DNA of 64,000 bases from the NCBI GenBank assembly GCA_022496805.1, contig CM040085.1:15405811-15469810 (forward strand), given 5' to 3'. The notes under the pieces were generated by a model. That model was not told where the DNA came from. It ran no database searches and worked only from the letters and a program-made list of their open reading frames with translations. Position 1 is the first letter of the stretch. Each line of letters begins with the position of its first letter. Source of the stretch: Pohlia nutans. Lineage: Eukaryota > Streptophyta > Bryopsida > Bryales > Mniaceae. This document shows, in pieces, positions 21,753-35,200 of this stretch. The translations under genes were made by a program, and so were the position numbers.

Positions 21753-22656
21753 GTTAATTCCTAATGGACCATGCTCGTCCCTAAATTCTTATCACTTCTC
21801 GTGATGCTTTCAAAAACACAGTTGTATCTCTTAATTGGTGTTCTTCTAAAACACTTCACTATTGAAGCTAAAAAAAGAGGACTTAGTCGTAAGGCTGTAT
21901 ATCAATTTTTAAGACAATTTACCGTATCTATTACATGATTATAAGGTTTGATCATGAGTTTTCTTTTTGAAATTTTTGAGCAAAATCAACGGGTCATTCA
22001 CAACAAACATTCTCATAAATTATGAAATTTCATAAGCATACAAAAATGTATTGTGTCTAGGTGCTCACAAAAAAAGGTGTTCTAAAACTAATTACAACAA
22101 CAATGATTGATTCCAAAATATTTATGTTTGGGTGAAGTGACTTGTTGGTGACTCGCTAAGATGGTGTTTATGATCGTTGTTAATTGTTACATTGCATAAA
22201 ATGTATAAAGATTTCAAAAATATTTTTGGAATACTCTAAAATATTCCAAATATTATAAAATATGTACAAAATACTTTAAATATTATGAAAATATTCCATG
22301 TAAAATATATTTAAACATTTTCTGTAATTATTATATAGTGTTTATGATGCAGTAATGACAAATGTTTTATATATTGTACATTTTTTTTAACAAATTAGAC
22401 GTCCTAGTATGAACACACCCTCCAGGTCATCAATCTCCCTGACTACCATGTCCTAAATTCACCTGCGTTGACATTTTAGTTTTTTCTGGCGGATCAATCA
22501 ATGTGATTGCACATCTTGAAGGATTTTTGTGTTCTTATAACAGACATTTACAATTCTCTAATTAACATTGAATCAAAAACATGGAATCCAAATAAGTTAC
22601 TAAAGTAATGAAATTATTCTTGGTCACAATGTGTCTTCTAGTTTCTTTAGGGGTTA
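21753..22656. mobile_element. Possible decayed TTAA-type element
   Basis: The left side reads TTAATTCCTAATGGACCATG and the right side TTTCTTTAGGGGTTAG. Both resemble the family termini but have lost exact TTAA or CCCC bases, and the interior matches no other copy. Reported with low confidence. Confidence 0.3.
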
Positions 22657-23452
22657 GGTTTCACATGAAAATAGTAAAGAGTAAAATGTTTACATTAGGC
22701 GTGTGATGGTTCAAGACTTAGGACCGCTTTACATATGAAGTCAAGGCCATTTTAACGTGTAAGAGGGCTCAAATTCTCATCTCTCATTGGTTCAAATTCC
22801 AAAATCAACCCCAATCCTTTCACACTAAGACTTTAGGCCAAAATATCGAAATCAATTTGTTGATTTTAAACAACAAGGTCTAACACGGGCCCAACTTGAA
22901 GAATTGGATGCACCAAAAATGAAAAACCAATACGTGGCCTTGGACCTATTTCCATATTTCAAATTTTAAAAATAATAAAATAATAAAATAATAAAAATAA
23001 ATAAATAACCTCTATTTTAATAATAAATTTCCATCTTGTGCAAATGGCAATGAAAAAAGAGAGATATGGGTTGTAATTTTCAAGAATTTATACTACAGCC
23101 CCACTCTTTGGCCCCAACACCATTAGACATGGAAGAAATTTATATTGAGTACTCGAGGTCAACTTTAAGGCTAATACAGGCTGAAATTTGGTTGAATCGG
23201 GCCCAAGAAGAAACAGTCTAGACTTCTATGGCCTTAGGCTCCGAGAAAAGAGATGATTTGAACAACATGATTTCAAGTGTCTACAAAGGGCCTAGTACTT
23301 TTAGACAAGATTCTAGGATTCAGAATTGAAGATGGCCATATTTGGAAACAAAAGAGCCAAGCAAAAGAGAGACTTGTATAGTAAGAATCATAAACTTTGA
23401 TACCCCTTATTTTTCATATCTACGGATGTGTGTATGTGCACATGGGTCATTG
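22657..23452. other. Gene-free DNA with a diverged Tourist-like remnant
   Basis: From TTAGGACCGCTTTACAT (22718) onward, the sequence resembles the left end and interior of the MITE at 23636 (CTTTCACACTAAGACTTTAG against CCTTCACACTAAAGGCCAAA). No right end is visible. No gene seen. Confidence 0.4.
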
Positions 23453-23527
23453 TTATCACGAACAATTACTAAGAGACACTTTATTCATGCTGGTCTCAAA
23501 AGAGGGCCGGAGTTTCTATCATCTATG
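23453..23527 (+). mobile_element. SINE 3' fragment
   Basis: ACACTTTATTCATGCTGGTC and GGCCGGAGTTTCTATCATCT match the SINE 3' end. The tail is reduced to two units. Confidence 0.65.
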
Positions 23528-23635
23528 TGCGCATGTTTGTGCCCCCTGCACATTGGTTTCTTACACCTTGAAGAAAATCTATGGAAGTTTTCTTCCAGCA
23601 ATCGAAGTGGAGAGTAATGCACTAAGGGCCGCTTC

Positions 23636-23986
23636 ACATTATGGTTGAAGGTTGAAAGGCATCAATTTCCACCAATCGGATTGCAAGAAACTAAAAATTC
23701 AACCTCTCGACCCTTCACACTAAAGGCCAAAGTCCAAAGGCCGTCGCCCTCCAAAATGCCTACATGGCAACATTTTTTTACTAAAGTAACGGACTCTCGA
23801 AGGAAGTTTGGGTCAGACAGGAATGGAAACCCAAACTACGGTCGAGAGGTTGTTTATTTTTTTTCATAAAAAATCAAAACTATATTTCATTGCCTATTTT
23901 CAGCCCATTTCTTTAAACTCTTAACAAAGTTTGGCCACTCAATTCCACGGCCTCTCGACTTGGACGGCCATAGTGTGAAGCGGTCC
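23636..23986. mobile_element. Tourist/Harbinger-like MITE, 351 bp
   Basis: The ends GGGCCGCTTCACATTATGG and CCATAGTGTGAAGCGGTCC form an inverted repeat. The flanks are TAA on both sides (23633-23635, 23987-23989), the 3-bp target typical of PIF/Harbinger elements. The open frame inside is not a transposase. Confidence 0.8.
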
Positions 23987-23989
23987 TAA

Positions 23990-25339
23990 CTTACAGTATG
24001 GACGTGTTACATTGATCTTTTTTTGGTTATGTGAAGTGGCAATAAAAACAGACTGGGACTATTGCCCTCTGAGCACAAAAATACAGTATTTTGAGAAAGT
24101 TGAAAATGAATAAAAAGTGAACATATTTAGTCCTCATCACGGCAGTTGGTCAACATTCAATATTTTTTTATATTGAGGGCCTTCTAAATCACTTTGGAAC
24201 ACTAACTTTAGTTACGGTAGATTCTTGCTCTGAACAAAATGCATAAAAAATTGTGTTCTACATTACACATATGCTGGATATTTTCTCCACTGAAGGGAAT
24301 TTTTTGGCAACGGTGGCCATAATACATGGAAAGATGTTTATTTTTCCGGCATGGTTTGTTTGCCGTAAAGGTGATAGCCATGAAGACTGGCGTATCACAA
24401 AAAAATTAAAACTAAAAATCATAGTTTTGAATGTCCATCCAAAAGCAAACATATACATTTATTTTAATTTTTTTAATAGCTTTAATTGTTTGATATCACT
24501 ACATTTAACACTTTGAAACATCGGCCTAAATCAATAAATAGATTTATTCTTAAAGTCAAGCAAAAAAATTCCACAAGAAGAAAGACAAGGCAAACTTGGT
24601 TTTTTAACTTGAAAGGCGGGGAAAATTAGTTTTAGCCCCTTTTTTATAAACCGATCACAAAGCACTGCATTATTAGAGAGATTTGAATTTGACTTTTGAG
24701 TCAAATGGATTCGATGTGAGGCATGACCATCAATGAATAACGACAAATAAAAAATCCAAACCTTAGATAATATCTAGAAAGAGAAATGGCACATGAGTAC
24801 AAGTAAGAATAGAAAATTATCAAAATAAAACAAACATTTCATATGTTTACTAATTTCTATTGATAAATATTGAAAACAAAATTAATAGTAAAAAAGAGCC
24901 TTTGTTATAACTTCATCTTGTACACAACCAATACATTATTGATAATACTAAATATTATTCAAGTAAGACATGATTGATATCACCAAGGATTCTAAGTTGA
25001 CAAAGACACTTTCAAGTGAGTCTTGGAAAGAACTGCTTTAGATATGGTAATCGAATATGAATCTATGTTATAAAATTTACCACCTAAATATAGCTACAAC
25101 ACACATATGTGCATCCATGTAGCATAGTTATGAGAACTACTTCTTGGGACTAATTCTTCATTCACACTAATCTCTTAAATGTTTTTTTTCTTTCACCAAG
25201 TATTATCCAATATCACCATATAACACTCCATATTACCAAGCATAATCCGATATCACCATATATCAGCAGGTAACACCCGATATCACCCAAATAACACATG
25301 ATATAACCATGTATCAACCGAGTGATACACAATAGGGAT
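23990..25339. other. Gene-free AT-rich DNA
   Basis: No gene recognised. A degenerate tandem of CCGATATCACCATAT-like phrases lies at about 25200-25330. Confidence 0.45.
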
Positions 25340-25515
25340 GTCACAACGCTTTCAAGAAGTTGATTCTCTGAAGATTACCTGGGGAAAGAATTCAAGAGTC
25401 AATCATGGCCACTCTCCACGAATCAGGCCGTGCCACCCTTTCAATGAGTTTGAAGAATGACTCAAACGCAAGTGAAGCAGGGGAATTTGCCTGCGAAGAA
25501 ATGAAGCTTCTCAAT
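25340..25515 (+). repeat. Dispersed repeat R, copy 2
   Basis: GTTGATTCTCTGAAGATTAC and GAGTCAATCATGGCCACTCT correspond to the repeat at 19640. A possible third fragment is near 26199-26250. The type of element is not clear. Confidence 0.45.
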
Positions 25516-26599
25516 GCTTCATAGAACACGTTGTTAACTAAAATATAGTCCTTAGGTTCTAATAGAATGAAGGGATACAACCTTTCACCTGAAGAGCATA
25601 AATAACCTCTATACACTCATTAATATTATTCACTCTCTCTATTATTAATATACTTATTTTTCCATACACATAACTCTCTTTTCAGAATAGAATTATCCGC
25701 AAAGTACCCCAAACCCTGGGTTTGTAACCTCTAAATTGAAAAGCACAGGGTCGCCGATGCCACTGGCAGGGTTTCATTGTAGACCAGAAATAGAACTCAG
25801 GAAAGACTCAATTCACCCGTCAAGAATTCCAAAACACCAGTTTTGTCCTGGCTTTTACTGGACGCCAAGTCAAGTCACAAGTTCCTTGTTTGGTGGTGTC
25901 AGGGACGTTGGTTGTGAGTTGAGGGACGTTGATTGATGGGAGGGACTTGGATTTCGAAGTTAGATCTCAAATTTAAATGAGGGAGGTAGTGGTAGTAAGC
26001 AGAGATTTGTGCTATTTGTGGAGATTTTTTTTTGGGAGATTTGTACCATTTGTGGCAATTGACACCTCCATAAAAAACTCAAATTTTGAGTTTATTTCAC
26101 AGGATTACTTTGCGGCTACACTCAAATACAGTTTAGATTTTCTTTTCCATGAAAAAAGGAGGGCAAAAGACCGGTTCCCTTTACAAATAACTCTAATGGG
26201 TCCTCCACAATTCAAGAAAAAAGTGCCTGGACCCCATTCTCTGAAGTTTTAGTTTATGTGTTTTTCTTTGGGCACAAATAAAGGGATACGAGATACAAAT
26301 ACAACACGGACAAAGGGGTTGACACCCCTAGGCTAATGGATACCACCACGTACCACCCAAGGAACAGATGACTACTTGTTGACTGAAGTAGACATACCTG
26401 GATGAGCGTACTCTGAAAATGGGAAAAGAAAAAGGGTAACAGAAGGGATGAACTAGGGAAGGGGACAAAACGGAAAAGGGAGGACCGGGATGCAAATCAA
26501 GGAGGAGAGGCCAATCATGGCCACAGAAGCAGAGACCGGGATGTCCTGGAATATTCAGGCAGGGACTGACTGTAGTATTAAAATATCCGCCACATCCGA
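25516..26599. other. Gene-free spacer
   Basis: No coding region supported. GC content rises towards 26500 as the GARP gene's leader approaches. Confidence 0.4.
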
Positions 26600-27685
26600 T
26601 TCGGCATCGAAGGATATACCAGCAGATGCGGAGGACGGTCGCACTCTTGCCACATGCCCTGTTCACTGCCGCTCTGCTGAGCTCTTCTGCGCCCCCTTTT
26701 TTTCCCTTTCAACTTTCAAGGCATCATCGCTTCTCGCTCCCGGTTTCATCGCAGGAAGGTAACAAGCCATGCTACGATTCAGGCGCAGCTGCTGCAGGCT
26801 CGGTCTGCATTTCCGTTTCCGACCTTGTCCCGTCACCCACCTGCATTGTCGATCATTCGATCCATCCGATCGGGGGACATGATGAATTCCGGACGATGCC
26901 GATTGCTAGGCACCCTGCAGTCTACGTACATCTAGACAGTATAACTTAGTAGTCCCTCTGTGCGCTTCGGCGTCGACGAGTTTCGGCTTTTCTTTTACTT
27001 GAGCTTTCCACCGTAAGTTGGCGCGCGCTCGCTTTGCAGGGTGGCTATACTGTGCAGTCATCTGATCAGGCCGCGAGCATTCATCAAGAGGAGTGATCTG
27101 GAACTTGGAGTGATTGGGCTCGTGAAGCTAGCGGGCATTCAGGTAATGATGAGATTATTGTGCTAAAATCATGGTTCGTTTCCGATAATAAAACTATCCG
27201 CCGCTTGGATTGGAGTTACTACGAGTTTTAAATACTTGTAACTCGTACCATACTGTAAGCGATGGCGAAATGTTGAAGCCTTTGCGGAGCCCTCTTTATA
27301 AAAGTATGGCTGGTGCCGAAATTGAATTACAGTGGGAGGGGTTAGACTCGATCACCAAACATTCTGACAGTGGTAATTGTGTGAACTTCTAGAACTATGA
27401 GTATACGGTACTGGTTTTGATTTTCAGGAACCAAATCTGATATTGTTCTGGCAACGTTTAAGGATTAGAACTACGCCGAGTGCGTCTCTGCAGTTAGCCC
27501 GCAATTCATGGCATGTAAGAACCGCAAGGAGCCAAGTTCTGTCAGGCTATGGCTACTATTCACAGTTTGGAGTACATAGTACCGGGGTTTAAGAAAATAA
27601 CTGGCAGTGAGTCGTGATCCGAAGCTAACAAATTTTGTGCTACTGATGCAGCTTGACAGTAGAAGTACATGAGAAAACGACATCC
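26600..27685 (+). promoter_or_regulatory. Promoter-proximal region and probable spliced leader of the GARP gene
   Basis: GC-richer DNA with several overlapping open frames but no domain. A possible donor (CATTCAG then GTAATGATG at 27142) and acceptor (TGATGCAG ending at 27650) would remove a leader intron ending 35 bp before the ATG. This is inferred from motif quality only. Confidence 0.35.
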
Positions 27686-30578
27686 ATGGGTTCTCCTGTG
27701 GATCTCACCCTGGGACGTTGCAGCAGCGAATCGCCCAGCAGAGAATCAGCCCCGCAAGAGTATTTGCGTTCTTTGAAAGAGGAGCGCCGCAAAGTTGAAG
27801 GATTCAAACGCGAGCTTCCTGTGTGCATCCAGCTCCTGGACGATGGTAAGCCACAAAATGAAATTAATTAATACATAGTTCATGTGTTTGTGCACCTAGC
27901 TAGAGATTGATTTTGTGGAGTTTATTAATGGACCGTGTGACTGTCTGTGTGGTGTGTACGCAGCTATCAAAAGCGCCGAGGAGAAGCTTACAGCCCATGT
28001 GCTGCCCATAGCGCTCGAGAAGGAAAATGACCAAGAGGTGAGCCGCCGTCCCACGCTAGAAGAGTTCATGCCCTTGAAGACTCGGCCTGAACGAGACGAT
28101 CAACGCAGTGACATTAGCAGCGATGGAGAGGACTACTGCGGGACGAAGAAGAGCACGCAGCCGCCGTGGATGGCCGAAGCACGCCTTTGGAATCAAACCA
28201 CCGAGGCTGTCCGCAACGAGGTACTAACACTAGAATTAGGAGCCTGGGCTACTACTTAATAACTGTAGAATTATATTTCCAAGTACATATATGAATCCTC
28301 AACGTGATGATATGCTGCCAGTGGGATAGACCACCAACAGTCTGGTGGTGTCAAGTCCCGCTCTGATTTGTTCAGATCATGGGGATGTCCGTGATCGAAC
28401 GAAGCACTCATGGGCTAAGTACCATGTTCCATGAGTTTGAGAAGGTGCCCATGGAAGTTGGGAAAAGTGGAACAAGTTGGGTTTGTCTCGCACCTTACCT
28501 GGCCATGAAGTTGTACATGTTCAATCCTTGGACTTGAACACGAACAAATTTGATCTGTTAGTTAGGGAGAAGTTGCCATGAAGTCTTGGGTTTGAGAACC
28601 TCCATACTTCATGACAATTTCTTCACCACTTTTTTCTCAAAAACTCACAGTTTGAAATTTGGTCTCCAAAGTCCCTAAAAACTTGTCTATTAGTGAGATA
28701 CTTCACCCATGAAACTTGGCTCTAAGTTGTGGAATTTGCAGGTGACGAGGGATCCGGAGCATTCACAGCAAGAGCGTAGCTCGGTAACGAGCTCGCAGCA
28801 GCGGCCCACTGCAGGAGGTGGAGCGTTCGTGCCGTTCCAGCAGAATGTTGCGATGCCCGTGGTGTCGCGACCCAGGCCCAGGAGCGGAGGGTTCTGCGCA
28901 GACCTAAATCTGTGCGTCCAGGGCCAGGGCGAGCGCCCCGCCATGACCACGGTGCCATTGCGAGCGGCGTCGGAGGTGGAAGTGGGCAGCATCGAGGCGA
29001 CAGCAGCAACAGCAGCGCACGTGGTGCGGCCAGGCAACTCTGTCGCCATCCCTGGCACGACGTCGGGTGCGGGAAATCATAATATTAGCAGCTCCGGTGG
29101 TGACCGTGGCGGCGGGATCTCAGGCTCGTCGACGCGTAAAGCTCGCCGCTGTTGGTCTCCTGAGCTGCACCGCCGCTTCGTCAGTGCATTGCAGCAACTG
29201 GGCGGCTCCCACAGTATGTTTCACTCTCTCTTTCTCCTCATCACCGTGTCATCTCTGTGTGTGTGTGTTTTTTGTTCTTTGTGAAAGTGGGAGAATTACG
29301 AATATCGTTACAGTCAAGTTAATTAAATTGGCAGAAATTCACAATTTAATGAATATTCATGTGGAATAATTGTTGCTGTTTGGGCCAGCTCGTGACATCA
29401 TGGCAGCTTCACTGATTGAATGATATAATTGCTTTGCTGATTTGGCAGTCGCGACACCGAAGCAACTACGGGAGCTCATGAAGGTCGATGGGCTGACGAA
29501 TGATGAAGTCAAGAGCCACCTTCAGGTGTGAATTCATGCAGTTTAAGTGAATTCTAAATCGGGAATCATGGATCGTTATGATTGATAGACCCACAGGCTA
29601 GACAGCCAGGTGAAACATCAACGGTGTATGTGATGGTAATGGTTGTTAAACGGCTTGATTTAGAGCGTTCAAAATATTGTGATATGATTCAAAACTCTCA
29701 AACTATAGGTTACAATAGTGCCAATTTTCAAAACTTTCGCAGCCCTTAGTTTTTAACGAATCTGACGATTTCAGTTTATATTAATTTGGAAGGGTGGTGT
29801 GGATGGAATTATGTTATTACAGAAATATCGTCTTCACACAGTTCGGAGGCCAAGTTCTTCATCTCCACATGAATCAGGGCAGCAGTTGGTAGTGGTAGGA
29901 GGCATTTGGATGCCACCCCAACAGACCGCTACAGCTTCCCCACCGGGCTCTCATTCCGGTGTCTCTGACCCTTCACAGTTTTGCCACTCCACAGAGTACT
30001 TCGCCGCTTGCATCAACAATGGCACTCCTGCTGCTGCTGGGCCAGCTCCCATGCAGATGCGGCAGCTGCATCGGCAACCACTTTTCGACTCTCCCCAACC
30101 TGGCACATCCCAATCTCAAACCTCACCGCAGGTATATTAATGTACAAAAACTGAGCCTATGTACAAATTCAACTATCTCATATTGCCATGTATAATCCTT
30201 TGTGTTCTTTCATACTTATAACTTTTGGGTTCAATTTTTGTGGTACTTTTGATCACTTTTTCTCGATGCCTTGTAATCTGAAACGATAGACTTAGTTTTT
30301 GAGCTCACTGCAAGTCCTTGCATATTCGTTTTGCGGTATGAATGGAACCACTAGGTGGTGGAGTAACATGTATATATACATGTACTGAAATTGTGATGTA
30401 TATATGGACTTGATTTGTGCAGGGACCTTTGCAGGTGACCAGCCAATTATCAGGGGCAACACAAGGCTCCAGCAGTGACACGTATGAGAGTGGAGAAGAG
30501 GAAGCGAAATCCCAGAGCAAAAGCCAAAACTTGTGCAGTCAAAGCAGGACAGTTGAGGTGAGCCAGCTGAGGCGATGA
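27686..30578 (+). CDS. HRS1/HHO/NIGT1-type GARP transcription factor
   Basis: Members of this family repress nitrate- and phosphate-starvation genes in land plants. Six exons (27686-27845, 27964-28220, 28742-29213, 29449-29525, 29823-30131, 30423-30578) join in frame to about 476 residues. The N-terminus has the HHO helical domain ([20 protein letters not shown], then [11 protein letters not shown]), followed by the family block [10 protein letters not shown] and [12 protein letters not shown]. The GARP DNA-binding domain starts [15 protein letters not shown] and is split over exons 3-5, ending [12 protein letters not shown]. The SHLQKYR hallmark is intact. DLNL in exon 3 could be a weak EAR-type repression motif. 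The middle is rich in Ser, Thr, Ala and Gly. A MITE starts 43 bp after the stop codon. Family assignment is strong; which paralogue it is cannot be settled here. Confidence 0.92.
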
Positions 30579-30621
30579 AGCTCAATTTGAAGATGCAGGA
30601 GCAGGCAATGCACCTCAATTA

Positions 30622-30995
30622 GAGCATCTCCAACAGGGCTCTTTAAATGAGTCTTGAGCAAGATGTGGCACGGCTCTTGCTGAATCGCACACCTCAATGA
30701 CCATTAGTCAACGATCAGGTGTTCGAAGGGCTCGCCAAAAGGGCGCCTTGGCTCTCCAAATTTCCACTTTCTAGCGCATCCTATTCATCTCCTGATTTGG
30801 TTTTTTCATGATTTTTGACCGGTCTTCCATTCCTTCACCTATCACCGAGAGCCACATCACGGTGGCCTTGGCTCGTGGCATGTTGTGAATGGGGCAAAAG
30901 CCATGCCAACCATGAGCCTTGTCAAAGGGACGAAGGAAGGACACGGGGAAAGGCAGATGATGCGGCCCTTTTAAGAGGCACGATTGGAGATGCTC
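30622..30995. mobile_element. Tourist/Harbinger-like MITE, 374 bp, just after the GARP gene
   Basis: The ends GAGCATCTCCAACAGGGCTC and GATTGGAGATGCTC are inverted repeats flanked by TTA on both sides (30619-30621, 30996-30998). The GAGCATCTCCAAC end type is widespread in plant MITEs. Its position suggests it lies in the 3' untranslated region. Confidence 0.8.
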
Positions 30996-30998
30996 TTA

Positions 30999-32220
30999 GT
31001 ACATACTGTAAAGAGACGGAGCTGCCTGCATATATGTAACCGAAGTTACATTGTGCTGGTGGCTGAATATATTAATTTCAGAGAGAGAGAGAGGAGAGGG
31101 GGTCGTACTGAAGGACATTTTTCATTCGGGACTAGTTATATCATGGCAGACATTGGCAGAAAAAGAAGCTACGCTTGCAATTCTTTCTTTGAAACTGCAT
31201 ATATGCCGAGGTTGAACCCACACTGTACAGTACAGATAGTGCAATTTTGTTGGTAGATTCCTGAAGCTTAGTTAGTTAGTTGAGGACATTCCAATAAACT
31301 GTTGAGCTCTGCATTCATTCTTGCTGAGCCTGCGCATGCAGGCAGCTACGTTGTTCCATTTTGGAGACGACGCATGAGGCCGTTTGTAAGTACAAATTTT
31401 TACATCTTGTAAAATGAGATTCTTCCCTTCCTGGGTTCGACAATGATCATGCTTGTGCACCAAATGGATCGTTACAAGAATCTGACTGTATCAATGCCAG
31501 TTTAGTTATTCGATTGCTTTTGGATCTCACTTGCATCCTTGCACTCCCAGATGTGCATGCATGGTCACTCTTTGCATCCACCAGCACAGTCCGTCAGGAG
31601 TTGCTTCGTCTAAATGCCACGTCTTTTAAGTTGGATTCCAATGCAACAAGATGCCTTCTGTAGGCACCTAATTCAATGCCTCGTACCAACAAACTGGAAG
31701 ATGGAAAGTTTCAAGGTTCAAAGTGCAATCGAAATAAGTGGCGTGCATTTACAGCCAAGAATGTGCAGAAAAACTGCGATCCATTGATTAATAAAATCTA
31801 AGGCAAGCAATCCCAATATCGAACAAGATCTTGGACACCGTACCATGTAACGTGTCACGACTTGAACCTCCAAATTGGAAGTCTGCTTCCAACAGCTTTG
31901 GTATAATCAGGGTTGGACACCTTGCTTCTTCTAAGTTCTAGAAACGAGCAGAGCACGTAGGAAAGAGCCCATGCCAGCTCAAATAACTCTTAACTGGACT
32001 AGTGACTCATACTACAGCCATGAACCCAGAAGCTTTCATTAGGGGTTGTCAAGAGTTGACGATCTCAGACTTCTGCTGTTTGTTTCCAAATCCAGCCCTA
32101 CAATTCTGAGCCCCAGAATCTCGTCTCGTCTCAAAGTACCAGCCCCCTGCTACAGATTTCAAATCTTGTTGCCCAAATCACCTCCATCCTCAGAGCACTA
32201 GTCTGACACCCCCTATTGCT
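30999..32220. other. Intergenic region between convergent GARP and helicase genes
   Basis: No gene recognised. The two flanking genes converge here, so the 3' untranslated regions of both probably lie within it. A (GA)n run lies at 31081-31095. Confidence 0.4.
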
Positions 32221-35200
32221 TCATCTTCTCTTCATAGCAACACCACCAGCACTCGGAGACCCCCAGGACCGTGAGCTGCTTCCTGGCCTTGAGCTGCTGC
32301 TTCCCGGCCTCGAGCTGCCACCTCCCAGCCTGGAGCTGCCACTACCTGGCCTGGAGCTGCCACTACCTGTCCTTGAGCTGCCACCAACGTCGCTTACTCT
32401 TGCTGAACCTCGAGTGCCTCGCTGTGAACCAGCTTTTGATCTGCCTCCTTGAGTGTTGGAATATTTCAATGACACACCCAGTCTGTTAGCCTTCACTTTC
32501 CGCTTCTCTTCTACCTCTTTCTTTTTTATGGATGCTAGCTTCTCCCGGCTGTTTGTCAAACCTTCCAATGACTCCCCTCTGCGCATTGCGTCCTCCAGTT
32601 GGACTGCTAGGGTCTGATCTCTTTTTGTAACCAAGCTTGTCACCATACCTGAGACACTCAATGAAGCGTTAGCCTTGAAGCAAAGAAAAGAAAGTTTGGG
32701 ACAGGAATAGTATAGAGGACCCGCCGTGGCGATCTATCAAAGGCAACGAAAGTATAGAGCACCCAAGTGTATCAAGGTCAATGAGATCAAACCCTAGGGT
32801 ACCCCTTTTATTTTGTAACACCTTTTTTTATAAGATTTGTAGAAGACCCTAAGCTGGATGGTTTGCACATCCTAGCGGCTGCTCTGGTCTCAAAAACCCT
32901 ACTCGCTCTGCTTTGTAGGGTTTGTAATTTATGAGGGTCTTCAAAGAGCAGCCTGAAGCCAAGATTGGGGGTCTTTATCTATAGGGGTCTTCAAAGCATC
33001 AGGCCTGAAGGAAGAAACCCTATACTGTGCTGCGTTAACTCCTCTGGATATTACAAACTAGCCGAAATTTCTCAAGGACTCCGATGATACTTGTAGATAT
33101 AAGATCAAAAGATTTTTGCAAATGAGAATGACCTACCTTTAGCTCCCATTCGAGCTGTCCTCCCGGTTCGATGCAAATAATCAATCTGCCACGGCCCCAA
33201 AAGCATCAGCGTTGTTAAGCCACCAGAGGGAATGGGGTTTTACAACAAACGTCAGCAATGACTGCCAGACTTTCAAATGTACTTTATTGAGCACTAGAAA
33301 GAATTTCTCGCTCATCAAACTAAGATATGATATACCAACATAAGTCAACTACACGTAAGAGATGCTCAATTCACACCTTTCACTAAGACACCCCTTCCTC
33401 TATAATAAGAATCACAAAAGTAAGACTAGTGTATACGTAGCTGAAAAGAGGACATGACTTACAGGGTTAAGAGGAAAATCGAAGTTGATGACATGGTCGC
33501 AAACAAGATCCAAACCCCGAGCTGCTAGGTCAGTACAAACCAGTGCTGGTACAGAATCCTCATCAGCATCTTTGAATTTCTGCAAATTCTCTACCCTGCA
33601 CGAAGGCATCCATCCTTTACCTTGTCAGGTGAAATAGTCTTTACCACTTTACTCCCCACTTTTCTTAAGCCAAAATGGAGATCACACTGCATTCAAAATT
33701 GTGAAAAGCGAAACCATTACCTCTCGTCAGCTGGAATAGCTCCATGGTAATTGACAGAAGTTGTGCCTCGCTCTGATAGAAAGTGGTCAACTGCTCGGCA
33801 TGAGCCCAATGTGTTGCAGAACACCATAACTCTCTTGCCTTTGGCAAGATTTGGCTCCAAAACCTGGTAAATTCAAAAAATGCAAAAGTGAAAACAAATA
33901 CAGTAGTACACAACAGATACTAACAATGACCAAAACCACATATTTAAAGAATTGGCCCAAAATTGCACCCATAATACAAAACTCGCAAGAGACACCACAG
34001 CTAAGAGAGGAGAGTGCATCACACTACTTCAAAGTTTCAATATGGTTGAAGCAGCTTATTTTCATGTCAAGTTTGTGAAACCTAGAAGTTGATTCCAAAG
34101 CACCCTCCAAAACTACAAGCATCATTATTTACCTGAATAAGAGCTTCCAACTTGTTTTCTGTACCAGTAAGGCGAACAAAGTCATGACGAGCATTTGTCA
34201 CCTTCTTGTGCAACGTAGATGTATGGATATGCCTAATGCCAGGAAACTCCTCATCCAACAACGACTGCACTGCCTGTAACAACCGCATAAGAAGATGAAT
34301 TCATCAAACTAAGAAAATTCTAGAAAGGCGAAACAGTGAATTATAATTCACTAAATGGAGTTTCCACATATCCATTGGCTTCGAAAAAACACTGAATACC
34401 TTTGTGACGGTGGCAGTCACTAAAACTGTTTGAAATGGCTCTCCCTCAGGTTGCCTTGACCGATGTCGCAAAGGGTTGAGGAACTTCCTCACTTCCACAC
34501 CAAAGCCTTTATCGAACATTGTATCTGCCTCATCTAACACCTAGAAAGCATACATTCAACACCAAATGACCGTTATGGAACAGATATGCCATGAAATTTA
34601 TCGAAGCGATTATTTCCTTGCAACCGACGACAAGTCACAAATCACACGGATAGATAAAACGGATGTTTGAACAGTCCTTAACCCTTAAAGGACCAGGAAT
34701 TCATGGTTTTAAAATGACAAATTCAATCATTCATATTATAAAAAATACAATTCAAATGGGACCAAATTTTATATCACCAGAATCAGTGAAGAACATTGCA
34801 TGTGTTGATCAAAAACACAAATAAATTTGAATAAAAGAAACTCCACATAAGACTACTCAAAACTGCTAAAAAAAACATGAAGCCCAATTTGGGCCTCTTG
34901 GTCCTTTGGGGGTTAAGCCAAACATGATGATACATCGGTGCACATCTATCTGATCAAATGTTTGGATCTCCTGATGAAAGTAACCCTATGAAACAACTTC
35001 TGTAAACGAATGGAATGATAAATAACTGCAGACTTGCGATTGTTCAAAGAAGATGCTCACCACATACTTGAGATCACCGTAGGCCATGTTGCCTTGTTCG
35101 ATGTGCATGAGAAGCCTTCCTGGGGTGGCAACAATAAGGTCGAGAGCCTTATTCAAAGAATCTTCTTGAGTTTTCATTCGGCTCCCTCCACCCACCATGG

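Noticed and set aside
25340..25740. Solo LTR
   Set aside because: TG start and TATA-rich interior are suggestive, but I find no CA end with target duplication, primer-binding site or internal retrotransposon sequence.
32216..32452. Leu/Pro-rich plus-strand repeat protein
   Set aside because: It is the antisense of the helicase's SSRPGS tail.
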